A DNA stretch of 64,000 nt from Mermis nigrescens (GCA_036768485.1 JAVLUZ010000341.1:1977658-2041657), one strand, 5' to 3'. Positions 32,594-43,627 are shown, numbered from the stretch's first letter. Made by a program: numbers and translations. Notes: generated from the letters alone by a model not told the origin.

Positions 32594-33905
32594 TTTTATA
32601 TTTTAAAAATTTTAAGAAATTTAAATTTGCAATTATTGATTCTCACCAGTGTTTTTTTGTACAAGGTCCGTTTGTACATGTACAAAGATGGTCCCCAAAA
32701 AGTCTTTGTACATTTTGTACATGCAAATTTTTGTGTACTATAATATAGTACAGTAGCGATTTTAGTGTGGTAAAACAGGGTTTTTGATCTTCGGTAGTGT
32801 ATTTTAGCTAATTTCTGGACTTCTGACGCCAAAAATTACTTAAAATTATCTGAAAAGGGCGCGAAGCGCCGAAAAATGTTGACATTTTTCCATTCTAAAT
32901 GCAAATTCTGCCATTTTAAAGATATATAAGACAAATAATTTATCAGTTCGGCGCGAAGCGCCCAAAATTTTGTGAATTTTACACCTTTTTACAATTTTTG
33001 TCTTCCTAAAAATCTTTGTACATTTTGTACACACAAAATTTTTGGGTACTATAATATGGTACAGCAGCGATTTCAGTGTGGTAAAGACAGAGTTCTTCGA
33101 CTTTTCGTAGTGTGTTTTAGCTAATTTCTGGGTCTCGAAGGGCAAAAATCACTAAGAATCGTCTTAAAACGGCGCGAAGCGCCGAAAAATTTGACATTTT
33201 TACTTTTGAATGCAATTTCAGCCATTATAAAGATATATAGAACACACAATTACACATTTCGGCTCTTCGCGCCGAAATTTTGTCGAATTTTGGACCTTTT
33301 TTGCAATTTTTTTCTTCCCAAAAATCTTTATTCATGTACAAAGACGGTCCCGAAAAGTCTTTGTACATCGGGAAAAATCTTTGCCGAGTACAAAAAAACG
33401 CTGATTCTCGTAAGTTTATAATTTGATTTAAAAGTTTAAATTTTGAAAATTGAAGGAGTTTTAAATTTGTAATTATCACTTTTCACAACTTTATAATTTT
33501 ATTTTAAATTTTAAATTTTAAAAATTTTAAAAGCTTCAAATCTGTAATTATCAGTTTTCACAACTTTATAATTTTATTTCAAATTTCAAATTTTAAAACA
33601 ATTTTAAGGGTTTAAAATTTGTAATTAGCGATTCTCACAAGTTTATAATTTTATTTTGAATTTAAAATTTTGAAAATTGTAGGAGTCTAAAATTTGTAAA
33701 TATCAGTTTTCACAAGTTTATAATTTTATTTCAAATTTCTTATTTTAGAACAATTTTAAGAGTTTAAAATTTGTAATTATCGATTCTCCAAGTTTATAAT
33801 TTTATTTTAAATTCAAATTTTAAAAATTTCGAGAGTCTAAAATTTGTAATTATCCAGTTTTTTTAAAGTTTATAATTTTATTTTTAAAAAATGCCAATTT
33901 TATTA
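32594..33905. repeat. ~76-bp AT-rich tandem array abutting mrpl15 exon 3
   Basis: Unit built on GTTTATAATTTTATTTTAAA, then TTTTAAAATTTT, then TAAAATTTGTAATTATC and TTCTCACAA. Seven starts of TTTATAATTT fall at about 33414, 33490, 33565, 33642, 33717, 33794 and 33868. Part of a unit lies left of E3 (about 32594-32646), so E3 inserted into the array. The last unit supplies the ATTAG acceptor of exon 3. Confidence 0.88.
32647..33403. mobile_element. Family-E element E3 inserted in the 76-bp array
   Basis: 757 bp. TSD ATTCTCAC / ATTCTCGT (6 of 8); the array unit itself supplies GATTCTCACAAG as the empty site. Ends CAGTGTTTTTTTGTAC and, read inward, CAGCGTTTTTTTGTAC. It contains four GGCGCGAAGCGCC-type words and an internal duplication (about 32700-32880 resembles 33010-33180). 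Confidence 0.88.
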
Positions 33906-33906
33906 G

Positions 33907-34072
33907 CATCCGGAGGGAATATCCGCCGCTTAGCTTATTGGAACTGCAACGGTTAATAGATTTGGGATACATCGATCCCAATCAGCCCATCGACTTGACC
34001 ACGCTGTGCAATACGCTACAGTATACCTGCGATCCACTTGAACGCCAATTCGGCGTTCAGTTAACTGACGAG
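33907..34072 (+). CDS. mrpl15: mrpl15 exon 3 (uL15m central region)
   Basis: 166 bases after an ATTAG acceptor. One base completes a split codon, then 55 codons run to a GTTGGT donor in phase 0. The peptide has [29 protein letters not shown] and [13 protein letters not shown], matching vertebrate MRPL15 RRQYKPLSL..LQ.LIDLG, DPSQPIDLT and the GVQL.EEGAD joint. The donor is chosen because exon 4 begins GADVFAAK, which restores the conserved EGAD sequence. Tandem DNA borders it on both sides, and a MITE starts 16 bases past the donor. Confidence 0.93.
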
Positions 34073-34088
34073 GTTGGTTTACACCGTA

Positions 34089-34556
34089 CAGTGATCGCCA
34101 TGAAAGTTGACGCACCATTATTGTTGGATTAATGTCATCCATTATTCTGTATCAACTTGTCTTTTTTATTATAGGATATTATTCTCTAACATGCCGTCAA
34201 TGCGGCGACGCGAAGGGAGCAATTCAGCTATTAATAGCATCAAGAAAACGAAGTGCGCACGTGAATGGGTTTCAACGCGCTTGTGAATGGCTTTAAACGC
34301 GCACGTGAATGTTTTTGAATGCGCACTTGAATGCCATTGGATCTAATGCCTTTCACGTGCGAACTTCGTTTTCTTGATGCTGTTAATAGCTAAATTGCTC
34401 CGTCTGCGTCGCCGCATTAACGGCATGTTAGAGAATAATATCCCATAATAAAAAAGACAAGTTGATACAGAATAATGGACAAAACACGTTGCTTGCTACG
34501 CATTATCTGACATGAATCTTACAATAATGGTGCGTCAACTTTCATGGCGAGCACTG
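34089..34556. mobile_element. Family-P MITE P1 (Tc1/mariner-like, long inverted repeats)
   Basis: Begins CAGTGATCGCCATGAAAGTT and ends with the inverse (CATGGCGAGCACTG). TA is present on each side, the Tc1/mariner target signature. Inverted arms of about 165 bp include matching ACGAAGT and TTAATAGCTAAATTGCTCC regions. The loop contains four 22-bp units beginning CGCACGTGAATG. It starts 16 bp after the exon 3 splice donor. Confidence 0.88.
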
Positions 34557-34784
34557 TATATGCAACGGCTCAAAATTCTGGATGGGGTCCCCCGCCATTT
34601 GGGGGAGGGTTAGTGACCTCAAATTTTTGGCTAAAAATGCCAAAAAACACGTAAAAGTGGCCAAAAAATACAACTTTTTTCCAAAAATGGGGGTCAAAAA
34701 TTCGTTGACATTGGGTCCTAATCAAAGTTTTTCAAAAGTAGATTCCCATCTGAACAATTTTTTGAACTCCAGTTTTTTCAAGTT

Positions 34785-35200
34785 TCAATTAGTTGATGAA
34801 GTCAGTTTACACTTTCTCAATTAAATGTTCAATGTTGTATTCAAACTGATCAAGTTTTTACTTTATTAGTTCCTCTCGTCTTGCCGAATTAATTGAATAA
34901 GTCGCTTTACATTATCTCGTTTAAGGTTTAATTGTAAATTCGAACCCGAAGTTTTTTTAAACTCCTGTTTTCCTTAAATATCCTATCCAATCAATTGACG
35001 AAGTCGGTTTACACAGTCTTAATGGAAAATTTGATGGGATGTTTGATTTGAGCGATTTTTTAAACTTGAGTTAATTGATAAAGTCAGTTTACACTATCTT
35101 AATTTAATGTTCTACGCCCGATGAATTTTTTCTTACTTTCCCGTTTTAAAATATCTTTTTTTATTATATAATTGATCGGAGTGGATTTTGCAGTAAGTCA
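34785..35200. repeat. Degenerate ~80-105-bp repeats echoing the exon 3 end
   Basis: A motif of about 25 bases, close to TTAATTGACGAAGTCGGTTT followed by ACAC, recurs near 34787, 34890, 34989 and 35068. It matches the exon 3/intron junction itself (TTAACTGACGAGGTTGGTTT at 34061-34080). It is too diverged for exact boundaries. Confidence 0.6.
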
Positions 35201-35279
35201 TTTAGAGTTTATTGTTAAAAGCGAACCGAATTCTTTGTTGATTGAAATTTGTGCTTAAATCTCCATTTACAGTGGTCGC

Positions 35280-35664
35280 CATGAAAGATGACGCGCCATC
35301 ACCCTCAGAATTATAATGGATGGTGCGTCGCGAGCGCCGCGTTACGTCCATCATGCGCCATCATCTCTTTTTTCTATTCAGCGCCATTAACCTCCATCAT
35401 CCCGTTAATCTGGCGATGTGGACGGCGCAATTTAGCTATTAATAGCGCCAACAAGGAAGTGCGCACCGCGCTTCCTTCTTGTTGGTGCTATTAATAGCTA
35501 AATTGCGCCGTCCACATCGCCAGATTAACGGGATGATGGAGGTTAATGATGCCGAATAGAAAAACAGAGATGATGGCGAATGATGGACGTAACGCGGCGC
35601 TCGCGACGCACCATCCATTATAATTCTGAGGGTGATGGCGCGTCATCTTTCATGGCGACCACTG
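35280..35664. mobile_element. Family-P MITE P2, near-perfect giant palindrome
   Basis: 385 bp between TA dinucleotides. The two halves are almost perfect reverse complements (about 190 bp per arm), from CAGTGGTCGCCATGAAAGAT to ATCTTTCATGGCGACCACTG, meeting at a very short loop near 35466-35470. It has no ORF of its own. The preserved symmetry suggests a recent insertion. Confidence 0.94.
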
Positions 35665-35772
35665 TAACTAGCATAAATTCGCAATGTTGTAATTTTATTG
35701 CAATACGCGTTTTTACACTTTTTAATCATGTAGTTTAAACTATGTTTTTGCGTATGTATTATAGATCTACGA

Positions 35773-35935
35773 CAGAGGCGGATTTAGGGGGCGGCCGCAT
35801 CGGCCCGAAATAGTGCCAAAATTAAGGATTTTTGAGCGATTTTCGGGTTAAAACGGCTAATTTTTCCGCTCAAGTCAGGGTTCCGCCTCCCCTTAGGGGT
35901 ACCGCCCCCTTAGGAAAATCCTGGATCCGCCACTG
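35773..35935. mobile_element. Family-C MITE, reverse orientation
   Basis: TSD ATCTACGA perfect at 35765-35772 and 35936-35943. Ends CAGAGGCGGATTTAGG and CTGGATCCGCCACTG. Confidence 0.93.
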
Positions 35936-36229
35936 ATCTACGAACACTGATTGAAACTACACCTTACTAAGGTTATTTTGGATGACTAACATTTTATTTG
36001 CTTATCTAAGTTTTTTCTAAATTTGACAATTTAATTTTTTACTTATCTAAGCTTGATTTTTTGCCGAATTTTATCGATTCGCTTATACATTAATTTAATA
36101 TGTGTATATGATTGTATGCGGGTTTGTATCCAGGACTCGGCCTTTGAAGAGGTCGGCCCATCATAAATTGGTTCATATATCGGAAACATATTTGGGACAA
36201 TTTGTTCAATGTTCTCAACCTTTCTTCCC

Positions 36230-36396
36230 TCGGCACGTATCTCTTAGGAGAATGGGGGGTGGGGTTCCGCCCCCCCCGAAATTCGGAAAAATCTGACTTT
36301 TTAAACGTTATTTTGTGCTATTTTTGGCATTTTTCGGCTTAGTCCTCCCAAAATTGGTGTTGGCCCCCCCCCAAAATAGGACCAGCTGCGTGCCTG
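36230..36396. mobile_element. Family-B MITE
   Basis: TSD TTCTTCCC / TTCTTCAC (7 of 8). Ends TCGGCACGTATCTC and GCTGCGTGCCTG. Confidence 0.82.
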
Positions 36397-37387
36397 TTCT
36401 TCACACGCTTTACGTATTAGGATCATAAAACTAATTTTCGCGAAAATTTTATTTTACACCTAAAAGGTTATAAAAAAATGTCGCTTTTGGGCCTTAATTT
36501 ATCCAAAATTATAAAAGAATTTTTCTAGGGCGCGAAGCGACTTAAATTAAACTTGCGACAGATATACGTGCGATTTTTAGCATCTTTCCGAGCATTATTT
36601 CTTCGATTGTTCCTCTTACAAGTGAATTATCTTATTTTTATTATTACTTTAAGTTTGCGACGGAGCATAGAAAATAAAGCTTCAAATTTTTAATTCCGAA
36701 ACGAATTTGACTAAAAATAAGGAGAGCCTAAAATTCAAAGGCGTCTATTGTCCGTATTGAAATATAGGGATATAAGTTTGACATTAAGCTTTGTCTAGAT
36801 CGTGCATAAACAGTCAATGTATTCTGGGGTTCTGGGGCTTTGAAAATTTTTAAAGGCGTAAAAAGTGCCGAAAAAGTTATATTAGGGGGAAAACGCGATT
36901 GCTCGTTGTTTCTCAAATCGTCAAAAAGGTTGGAAGCGAAGAAAAAATTTTGAAACTTTATTCTGATGTTTCATTAATTTTTGGCGCTTTGCGCCGAAAA
37001 AATAGTTAAAAAACTAGTACTATAAAAAAATATGAAAAAATAGTATAAATAAAAAAATTAAAAATAAATATATAAAAAAATAAAATAAAAAAATAAATAA
37101 TTAGTACTACTAGTTTGGTTTACCCATAAAATACGTATAGAACGAAGTTAAAATTATCTGAAAAGTCAAAATTTTTAATGAATACTTATTTTTTCACCTA
37201 CAAGTGTTATGAGACTAGTCAGAATGGGACAAAAAGTACTTAAAAATGCAGTTTTTCCCATTTAAACATTTCAGACATGATGGTTTTGCCATTCTTCATA
37301 TTTAACCTGCAAAAAAGGCTAGAACTCTAAATGTATGGTCTCAAATATTGGGATTTCACCCCCTCCTGAACTTTCGACCTTGGGAAA
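36397..37387. other. AT-rich intron DNA with a partial family-H copy
   Basis: No gene. About 37118-37388 is a third family-H segment (GAGACTAGTCAGAATGGGAC), again lacking the D insertion. A relaxed hairpin word TTGGCGCTTTGCGCCG lies at about 36977. Confidence 0.55.
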
Positions 37388-37629
37388 CTATGGTGGGCGG
37401 TTTGGGGGGTATGCTCCCCAGGAACCAAAATACCCCCCCCCCAGAATTTAATTCTTGAAATTTTCTTTAATTTCTCGCAATGGTTCGATGCCAATGGGTA
37501 GTGCTCGATGAGAATCGTTGAAAAATGGTGTTTTATCGCCATATCACCATTTTAAGGCCATTTTTAGACCTTTGAAAAAATCTTGCCCCCCCCCCCCCCC
37601 CCGAGAACTTTAGTGCCGCCCACCCATAG
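37388..37629. mobile_element. Family-A MITE inside a family-H segment
   Basis: Runs from TATGGTGGGCGG to GCCGCCCACCCATA with the family-A core between. A 17-base C-run lies at about 37587-37603. No clear TSD. Confidence 0.65.
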
Positions 37630-38135
37630 TGGGGAGGGATGAAACCAAATATTTTTTCCTAAAATATCTTTATAAGCTCAAAAACTATTAATACGCGTCA
37701 AAACCCATTATTTTTGGCATTTTTATTCTATTACGCGAAGAATACATGAACAATTTTTTCGAGAAAAATTCAGCAAAAGGCCACAAAATATAATCAGGCA
37801 GAAGTGGCAATTTGGCGATGGCACCGAAAAAATTGGCACTCTTATTAAAATATCGCTTAAAGTACTTATATTAATCGGGCGAACGAAAAAGTTTCCCGTG
37901 CACCCTCCCTAAAAGGTCATTTGTGAGGGCCTTTTGACCTTAAGGCATTAAGACCGTACATGGACAGCAACCGAATTCTGGGGTGGTCAGGCTGGTGTAA
38001 AAATCGGCAAAAGTTGGAAATATGCCTAAAATTCTATACTGGTATCTACCGATGCTCGCGGGGGTCTACCGGACTCTCGAGGGTCTTGATCACACGTGCA
38101 CGTGTAAGGGTTTGGAGGATCCACTTAGACCCAAA

Positions 38136-38324
38136 CAGTGGCGGATCCAGGATTTTCTAAAGGGGGGCGGTACCTCTAGGGGGCGGAACCTTGACTTGGG
38201 CTTAATTAGCCTTTTTAATCCAAAAATCGCTAAAAATCGCTCAAAAATCCTTAATTTTGCGCACTATTTTTGGGCCGATGGGTGGGGGGAGTCCCCCGCC
38301 CCCCCCCCTCTTAATCCGCTCCTG
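38136..38324. mobile_element. Family-C MITE, perfect TSD
   Basis: TSD GACCCAAA at 38128-38135 and 38325-38332. Ends CAGTGGCGGATCCAGG and CTTAATCCGCTCCTG. Confidence 0.93.
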
Positions 38325-38576
38325 GACCCAAATAGAAAAATAAGACATTTTTTCGCGGAAAATGTAGCACAATAACTACTAAAAACGAATGTGAATAGAA
38401 GATTTTATACAAGATTGCTGTAAATTGACCAGAAACTATGTAATAAGGTAGTTTTAACGCTATGTTAGCGCATGCACTAGTCGTTGAGTTCATTTTGCCC
38501 CAAAAAAGCTCATTTTTCGATCTCCCTGACTGGCTTTCCCTTTATATCGGCCAGGCTGTGCATCTATGATCGTGAC

Positions 38577-38816
38577 CATAGGCGGGCAGTACCGAAATTC
38601 TGGCGGGCTGTACGCGCAATTCGAAGGTCAAAAAAATGGTCTTAAACATTGTGGTATGGCGAAAGAACACCATTTTTTAACGTTTCTCATCGAGTACTCT
38701 ATTGGCATTGAAAAATTGTGAAAAAAATGAATTCTGGAAGCGATATTTTGATTTCTGGAGGAGTATTCGGCCCTATTAGGGTGCATAACCCCCCATCCGC
38801 CCCCTACCCACGTGCG
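38577..38816. mobile_element. Family-A MITE, perfect TSD
   Basis: TSD ATCGTGAC at 38569-38576 and 38817-38824. Ends CATAGGCGGGCAGTACC and CCCTACCCACGTGCG. Confidence 0.92.
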
Positions 38817-39157
38817 ATCGTGACCTACCCTTGGCCCCTCAAACACCTCCTCCTGCTCACGCCCGCGTGTGGTTCGGACCCCATGAACCCATGGTTTGAT
38901 TTGAGAAGACTGACTTTAGGTGTTAGGATCTCACTTGGACGTGTAGAGGCCGTAGTGGATTTTCTGACTCACGAAATCCCGAAATTGCCCCCACGAATAA
39001 TCGATAGACTCTCTGAATTAAATTATTGGCATTATTTTTCGATTTTTTCGGGCTTTTGCCTACAATCGCGGATTTGGAGGGGGCGGGGTGGCGGTTCCCC
39101 CCCCCCGCTCCCACGTCCTCAAAAAATGGTTGAGCGCAAAATAGAATAATGTGTATC

Positions 39158-39357
39158 CTCACGGGCGGATTTAGGGGGGGGGGGCGGGGGCGGCCGCCCC
39201 CCTCATCGGCCCAAAATAGTGCGCAAAATTAAGGATTTTTGAGCAATTTTTAGCGATTTTCGGGTTAAAACGGCTAATTTTTTCGCCCAAGTCAGGGTTC
39301 CGCCCCCCCTTAGAGATACCGCCCCCCCCCCTTAGGAAAATCCTGGATCCGCCACTG
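39158..39357. mobile_element. Family-C MITE, reverse, perfect TSD
   Basis: TSD TGTGTATC at 39150-39157 and 39358-39365. Right end CTGGATCCGCCACTG. Two extra bases at the left end. Confidence 0.9.
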
Positions 39358-39639
39358 TGTGTATCCTTTATGATCTTTGCCATTTTTATCACGATTTTTT
39401 CCATTTTCCCCACGCATCGCACCGGGTAATTCTCATTAAAGACATTTTCTGACTTCTTGTCGCTCTGATAACGTTATTTCCGCGTCAGAAGAGCAGTTTA
39501 TGCACCTAACAAGAATTGTTTTGTTCTCGCAATAATTTTTTCTGTTCATTGCGCCGATTTTTGCGCTAATTTTGCGCGCTCTTCGTTACCATGGGGATTT
39601 TAGGGGGGGGGTGGGGGTGAAATTTGGAAATAGATTTTT

Positions 39640-40225
39640 GCACTGCCGGATCTAGGATTTTCCTAAGAGGGGGGGGGGCGGTAATCCAACTTTTCCAAAA
39701 ACAGTCAAAAATAGGTCCAAAAATTTGCCCTCAATGCGCTAAATAGCGTTTTCTTCTAATGTTTTACATTGTATATATACTTTTACATAAAATCACTATT
39801 GACCCAATATTTTTCTTAAAATTTTGAAATTTTAGACAATTTTTTTGCGAAAAAAATCATTAAATTCCTTTGACTTTAACAAAAATTCGATGCGAAGCGC
39901 CGGTAAATTTGTGAAATTGAGGCGCATTGACGTCTATCAGCATGATTTACTGCTTGATTCTCGGTTTTATTAGGGCAAAAATCATTAAGAATCGTCTGAA
40001 AACGGCGCGAAGCGCCGAAAAATTCGACATTTTTCCTTTCAAACAGCGATTTCTGCTATTATAAGGATATATAAGACACACAATTCCTCATTACAGCGCG
40101 AAGCGCCGAAACTTTGCGAATTTCAGACCTTGTTTGCGGTTTTTGTTTTCCCAAAAATCTTTGTACATGTACAAAGACGGTCCCGAAAAGTCTTTGTACA
40201 TCGGGAAAAATATTTGCCGAAAATC
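39640..40225. mobile_element. Degenerate long family-C-like element with family-E segment
   Basis: Begins CACTGCCGGATCTAGGATTT followed by a G-run, then continues into sequence shared with the long C variants. From about 39970 it contains E-like sequence with GGCGCGAAGCGCC words and a TCTTTGTACATGTACAAAGA palindrome. The right boundary is not resolved. Confidence 0.4.
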
Positions 40226-40269
40226 GTGCTTCCAGGTCGCCAAGAAAGTAAATGAATGTCATTAATAGG

Positions 40270-40963
40270 CACGGTTTTTTTTGTATTCGGCAAAGATTTT
40301 TCACGATGTACAAAAGACTTTAGGGGACCGTCTTTGTGCATGTACCAAGATTTTTGGGAAGACAAAAACCTAAAAGGTCAAAAATTGGCGAAAATTTTCG
40401 GCGCTTCGCGCCGTAATGAGTAATTGTGTGTCCTACATATCTTTATAATAGCAGAAATCGCATTTCAAAAGAAAAAATGTCAAATTTTTCGGCGCTTAGC
40501 GCCGTTTTAGACGATTCTTAATGATTTTGCCCTGATAAAACGAGGAATTAGCCAAAATACAATACCAAAGGTCGAACAACTGTTTTTACCATTTTAAAGT
40601 CGCTACTGTACTATATCATAGTACCCAAAAATTTGTGTGTACGAAATGTACAATGACTTTTAGGCACACCTGGGCGTGGGGGGAGTTTGGGGGGTATGCA
40701 CTCCCCAGAAATCAAAATTTCCCCCCACCAGAATTCAATTTTTGAAAATTTTTTTTCGTTTTTCGCAATTTTTTGATGCCAATGGATAGTGCTTGATGAG
40801 AAACGTCGAAAAATGGTGTTTTTATCGCCATACCACCATTTTAAGGCCATTTTTCGACCTTCAAAAAAATCTTACACCCCCCCCAGAATTTTCTTGCTGC
40901 CCACGTATGCTTTTAGGGACCATCTTTGTACATGTACAAACGGACCTTGTTTCAAAAACACTG
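40270..40963. mobile_element. Family-E element E4, perfect TSD, hosting a family-A MITE
   Basis: TSD TTAATAGG at 40262-40269 and 40964-40971. Left end CACGGTTTTTTTTGTATTCG; right end TTTCAAAAACACTG. The nested A copy is at 40665-40909. Confidence 0.93.
40665..40909. mobile_element. Family-A MITE, perfect TSD, nested in E4
   Basis: TSD CTTTTAGG at 40657-40664 and 40910-40917. Ends CACACCTGGGCGTGGGG and GCTGCCCACGTATG. Other E copies show the uninterrupted GACTTTTAGGGGACC-type site. Confidence 0.95.
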
Positions 40964-40999
40964 TTAATAGGTATTATCCGGCGCGTAGCGCTGGAAAAA

Positions 41000-41661
41000 T
41001 TTGAGAAATTATGGTCACTGACGGCCAAAAATCATGTGCAAATTGCATATTCATGCTTTATCTCGCCAAATATTTTCGGCCAATGAGGATAAAAACATCT
41101 ACAATAATTTAAAAAATAAATGGAACAGAATATAGTCAAAAGAATAGTATATAGCTCCAGCCAGGCGACGAAAATTTGACACTTTTGAGTAAATAGATAG
41201 CTATAATGCATAAAAAAGCACCTTGTCTACAAATTTTTGGAAATTTTTTGAAAGATTCGAAAAAATCGCGAATTCCGGTGGAGTGAAAAATTTCTGTAGG
41301 GGAGCGTAAAGTTTTTTGGGGTTAAACCCACCCTCCCCTCTCTCCCCAAGCTTCCAAGATCATGTATGGTCGCAAATGATTCTATCAAAGATAGCAAAAG
41401 ACCGATACTTCAAGCATAATGGACGCTATTTGGGCAATTTTTGGTACTATTCGGAAAATTTAGGGTTCCACCCCTCTGCCAGAAAACCTGGATCTGCCAA
41501 TTTCGGGCGCTTTTTGAATATTAGTATGAAAAAATTTTGAATCAGTCGCAAGAAATTACGGCATCGGTACTGCGTTTGTCCTCAAAATGATGCTAAAAAT
41601 GTTCCATCACCTCAAAATCGCCGGAGGGCAACCTTTCTGCCTGACCCTCAAGGGGTGTTAC
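41000..41661. other. Family-K-like sequence and unassigned DNA
   Basis: No gene. About 41000-41370 has K landmarks (AAAAATCGCGAATTCCGG and an AAGATCATGTATGG end). Nothing is recognised beyond that. Confidence 0.45.
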
Positions 41662-41835
41662 CATAGGTGGGCGGCACCAATGTTCCGGGGGTGCAATGTT
41701 TTTTGAATGGTTGAAAAATGGCCTTAAAATGGTGGTATGGCGAAAAACACCATTTTTCAACGTTTCTCATTCAAGCACTATCCATTGGCATCAAAAAATT
41801 GCGAAAAATTTTAGCATTGCCCACACCCAGGTATG
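41662..41835. mobile_element. Family-A MITE, shortened
   Basis: TSD GGTGTTAC / AGTGTTCG (6 of 8). Ends CATAGGTGGGCGGCACC and CCACACCCAGGTATG. It lacks part of the right half present in full copies. Confidence 0.8.
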
Positions 41836-41983
41836 AGTGTTCGCCCCAATTTCTATGTGGATTTGTGTGCTCACCCATGTATGGTTGAGGTCCCATGTCT
41901 CATTTGCCGCTACAGTATAATGTACCGTAATTTGCTACCCAAAAAACTATTTTGTATTATTCGACAGATAATAACGGCGCGAC

Positions 41984-42243
41984 CATACGTGAGACAGCAA
42001 GAAAATTTTGTGGGGGGGGGTTGCAAGATTTTTCAAAGGTCAAAAAATGGCCTTAAAAGTGGTGGTATGACGAAAAAACACCATTTTTCGACGTTTCTCA
42101 TTGAGCACTATCTATTGGCATCAAAAAGTTGCGAAAAAAACGAAAAAATTTAAAAAATTGAATTCTGCAGGGGTATCTTGATTTCTGGAGGGGGTATTTT
42201 CGTTTCTCGGGGTGGAAGGGAATGCATACCCCCAATAGGCGTG
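41984..42243. mobile_element. Family-A MITE, perfect TSD
   Basis: TSD GGCGCGAC at 41976-41983 and 42244-42251. Left end CATACGTGAGACAGC; right end AATAGGCGTG. Confidence 0.92.
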
Positions 42244-42520
42244 GGCGCGACTCATTTTTTCGTTTTAGTGAAAATATTTCCAAAATTATCGAAATGAAAT
42301 CAATTTTTGTCAATCGCCGCAATGCTAAATCTGTTTGAGATAAAAATCAATAATTTGATTTTTATGTTATTTTCATTTTTTTTTTTACTTTTTCCTTTTG
42401 TTTTATTCATTTCTTGTGCATTTAGAAATGCAACAGTTCAATTTTTAATTTTTATGTCATTTTTTTCAAAAAATTTTTTGGTTTTTCTTCCGTTTTATTG
42501 ATTTTTTTGCACATTTCAAG

Positions 42521-42737
42521 GGCGCCGATGTATTCGCCGCCAAAATAAATATAGAGGTGCAGTGGGCCAGCGAGCCGGCCATCGCGGCGATCGAAAGAAA
42601 TGGGGGCGTGGTGACCTGCTCCTATTATGACCCAATTTCATTGGACGCCTTGGTCAACCCCCTAAAATTTTTTCAACGCGGCGAGCCCATTCCCAAACGC
42701 GGTTTTCCACCCCTGGAAATCATTCATTATTATATCG
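42521..42737 (+). CDS. mrpl15: mrpl15 exon 4
   Basis: 217 bases from a TTTCAAG acceptor to a GTAGGT donor, phase 0 in and one base out. It encodes [38 protein letters not shown] and [17 protein letters not shown]. This matches the MRPL15 EGADTFTAKVNIEVQ..SE.AI, IEKNGGVVT..YYDP and PIPKR segments almost residue for residue. The exon is much GC-richer than its AT-rich flanks. The split Asp codon is completed by exon 5. Confidence 0.96.
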
Positions 42738-43129
42738 GTAGGTATACGCTAATTTTGCTAATTAATTACGATTGTAATATTAATTATTATTTTATTAATT
42801 GATTTGTTTTGCTAATTACTCATCTAGATTCGTGTTTTAGCTAAAGTGGGTCGTTGTTTAGAGGCTGTTATCATTATTATCATTGTTATTTGTTGTTTTT
42901 TAGTAGTTTTTAAATTATTTATTATTATTATTATTATTATCATTTTATATTATGATTATTATTATTATTCTCAATTATTTTTATTATTTATCGATAATAT
43001 TTGATTGCCGAAGCGCCGAGGGTTAAAATAAAATTTTGGCAACTTCAATTCATCTCAACGACTTATATAATCTGTTTGTCGTTTAATTGTCCTGTGAAGC
43101 ATCCAGGCTAAAGATAAATTGTTTACTCC
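42738..43129. other. mrpl15 intron, ATT-rich
   Basis: Contains a (ATT)n-rich simple sequence at about 42865-42990. No gene. Confidence 0.6.
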
Positions 43130-43319
43130 CAGGGGCTAATTTAGGGGGCGGGGGCGGCCGCCCTCCCCCATCGACCCAAAATAGTGCGCAAAATTGTTGG
43201 ATTTTTGAGCGATTTTTTTAGCGATTTTTGGGTTAAAACAGCTAATTTTTCCGCCCAAGTCAGGTTTTCCCCCATAGAGGGTACCGCCTCCCCCTAGGAA
43301 AATCCTGGATACGCCACTG
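43130..43319. mobile_element. Family-C MITE, reverse, weak TSD
   Basis: Ends CAGGGGCTAATTTAGG and CTGGATACGCCACTG. Flanking 8-mers TTTACTCC and CCTACTGC agree at only 5 of 8 bases. Confidence 0.8.
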
Positions 43320-43441
43320 CCTACTGCCATAAGTTTCCGCCCAAGGTGCTGTACTTGTAATTGTTTGCAACACGTTTTATTATATAAAAAGCTTTGCGAG
43401 TAACAACACTGCGCTTATACGAATTTAACCACAGTTATTGT

Positions 43442-43627
43442 CAGTGGCGGATCCAGGATTTTCCTAAGGGTGGGGGGGGAGCGGTACCCCTAAGGGGGGG
43501 GCGGAACCCTGACTGGGCGGAAAAATTAGCCGTTTTAACCCAAAAATCGCCGAAAAATCCTTAATTTTGCGCACCATTTTGGGCTAATGAGAGAGGGGCG
43601 GCCGCCCCCCCCTTAAATCCGCCCCTG
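43442..43627. mobile_element. Family-C MITE, perfect TSD
   Basis: TSD GTTATTGT at 43434-43441 and 43628-43635. Ends CAGTGGCGGATCCAGG and TAAATCCGCCCCTG. It lies 122 bp after another C copy in the opposite orientation. Confidence 0.94.

Larger units (their letters stand above)
27606..33906. other. mrpl15 intron(s) 1, with no exon 2 found
   Basis: 6.3 kb of MITEs and AT-rich DNA. Exon 1 ends in phase 0 and the next recognised exon enters with one base of a split codon. At least one exon of length 3n+2 encoding about 40-50 residues is therefore expected here. I searched by eye for the GHKG, GFEGGQ and PKYGF signatures and did not find them. Confidence 0.6.

Noticed and set aside
36728..36916. 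Small ORFs in AT-rich intron DNA
   Set aside because: Length and composition fit chance, with no motif or splice support.
41833..42153. 106-codon ORF at 41833-42153
   Set aside because: It runs from the end of one family-A MITE into the next.
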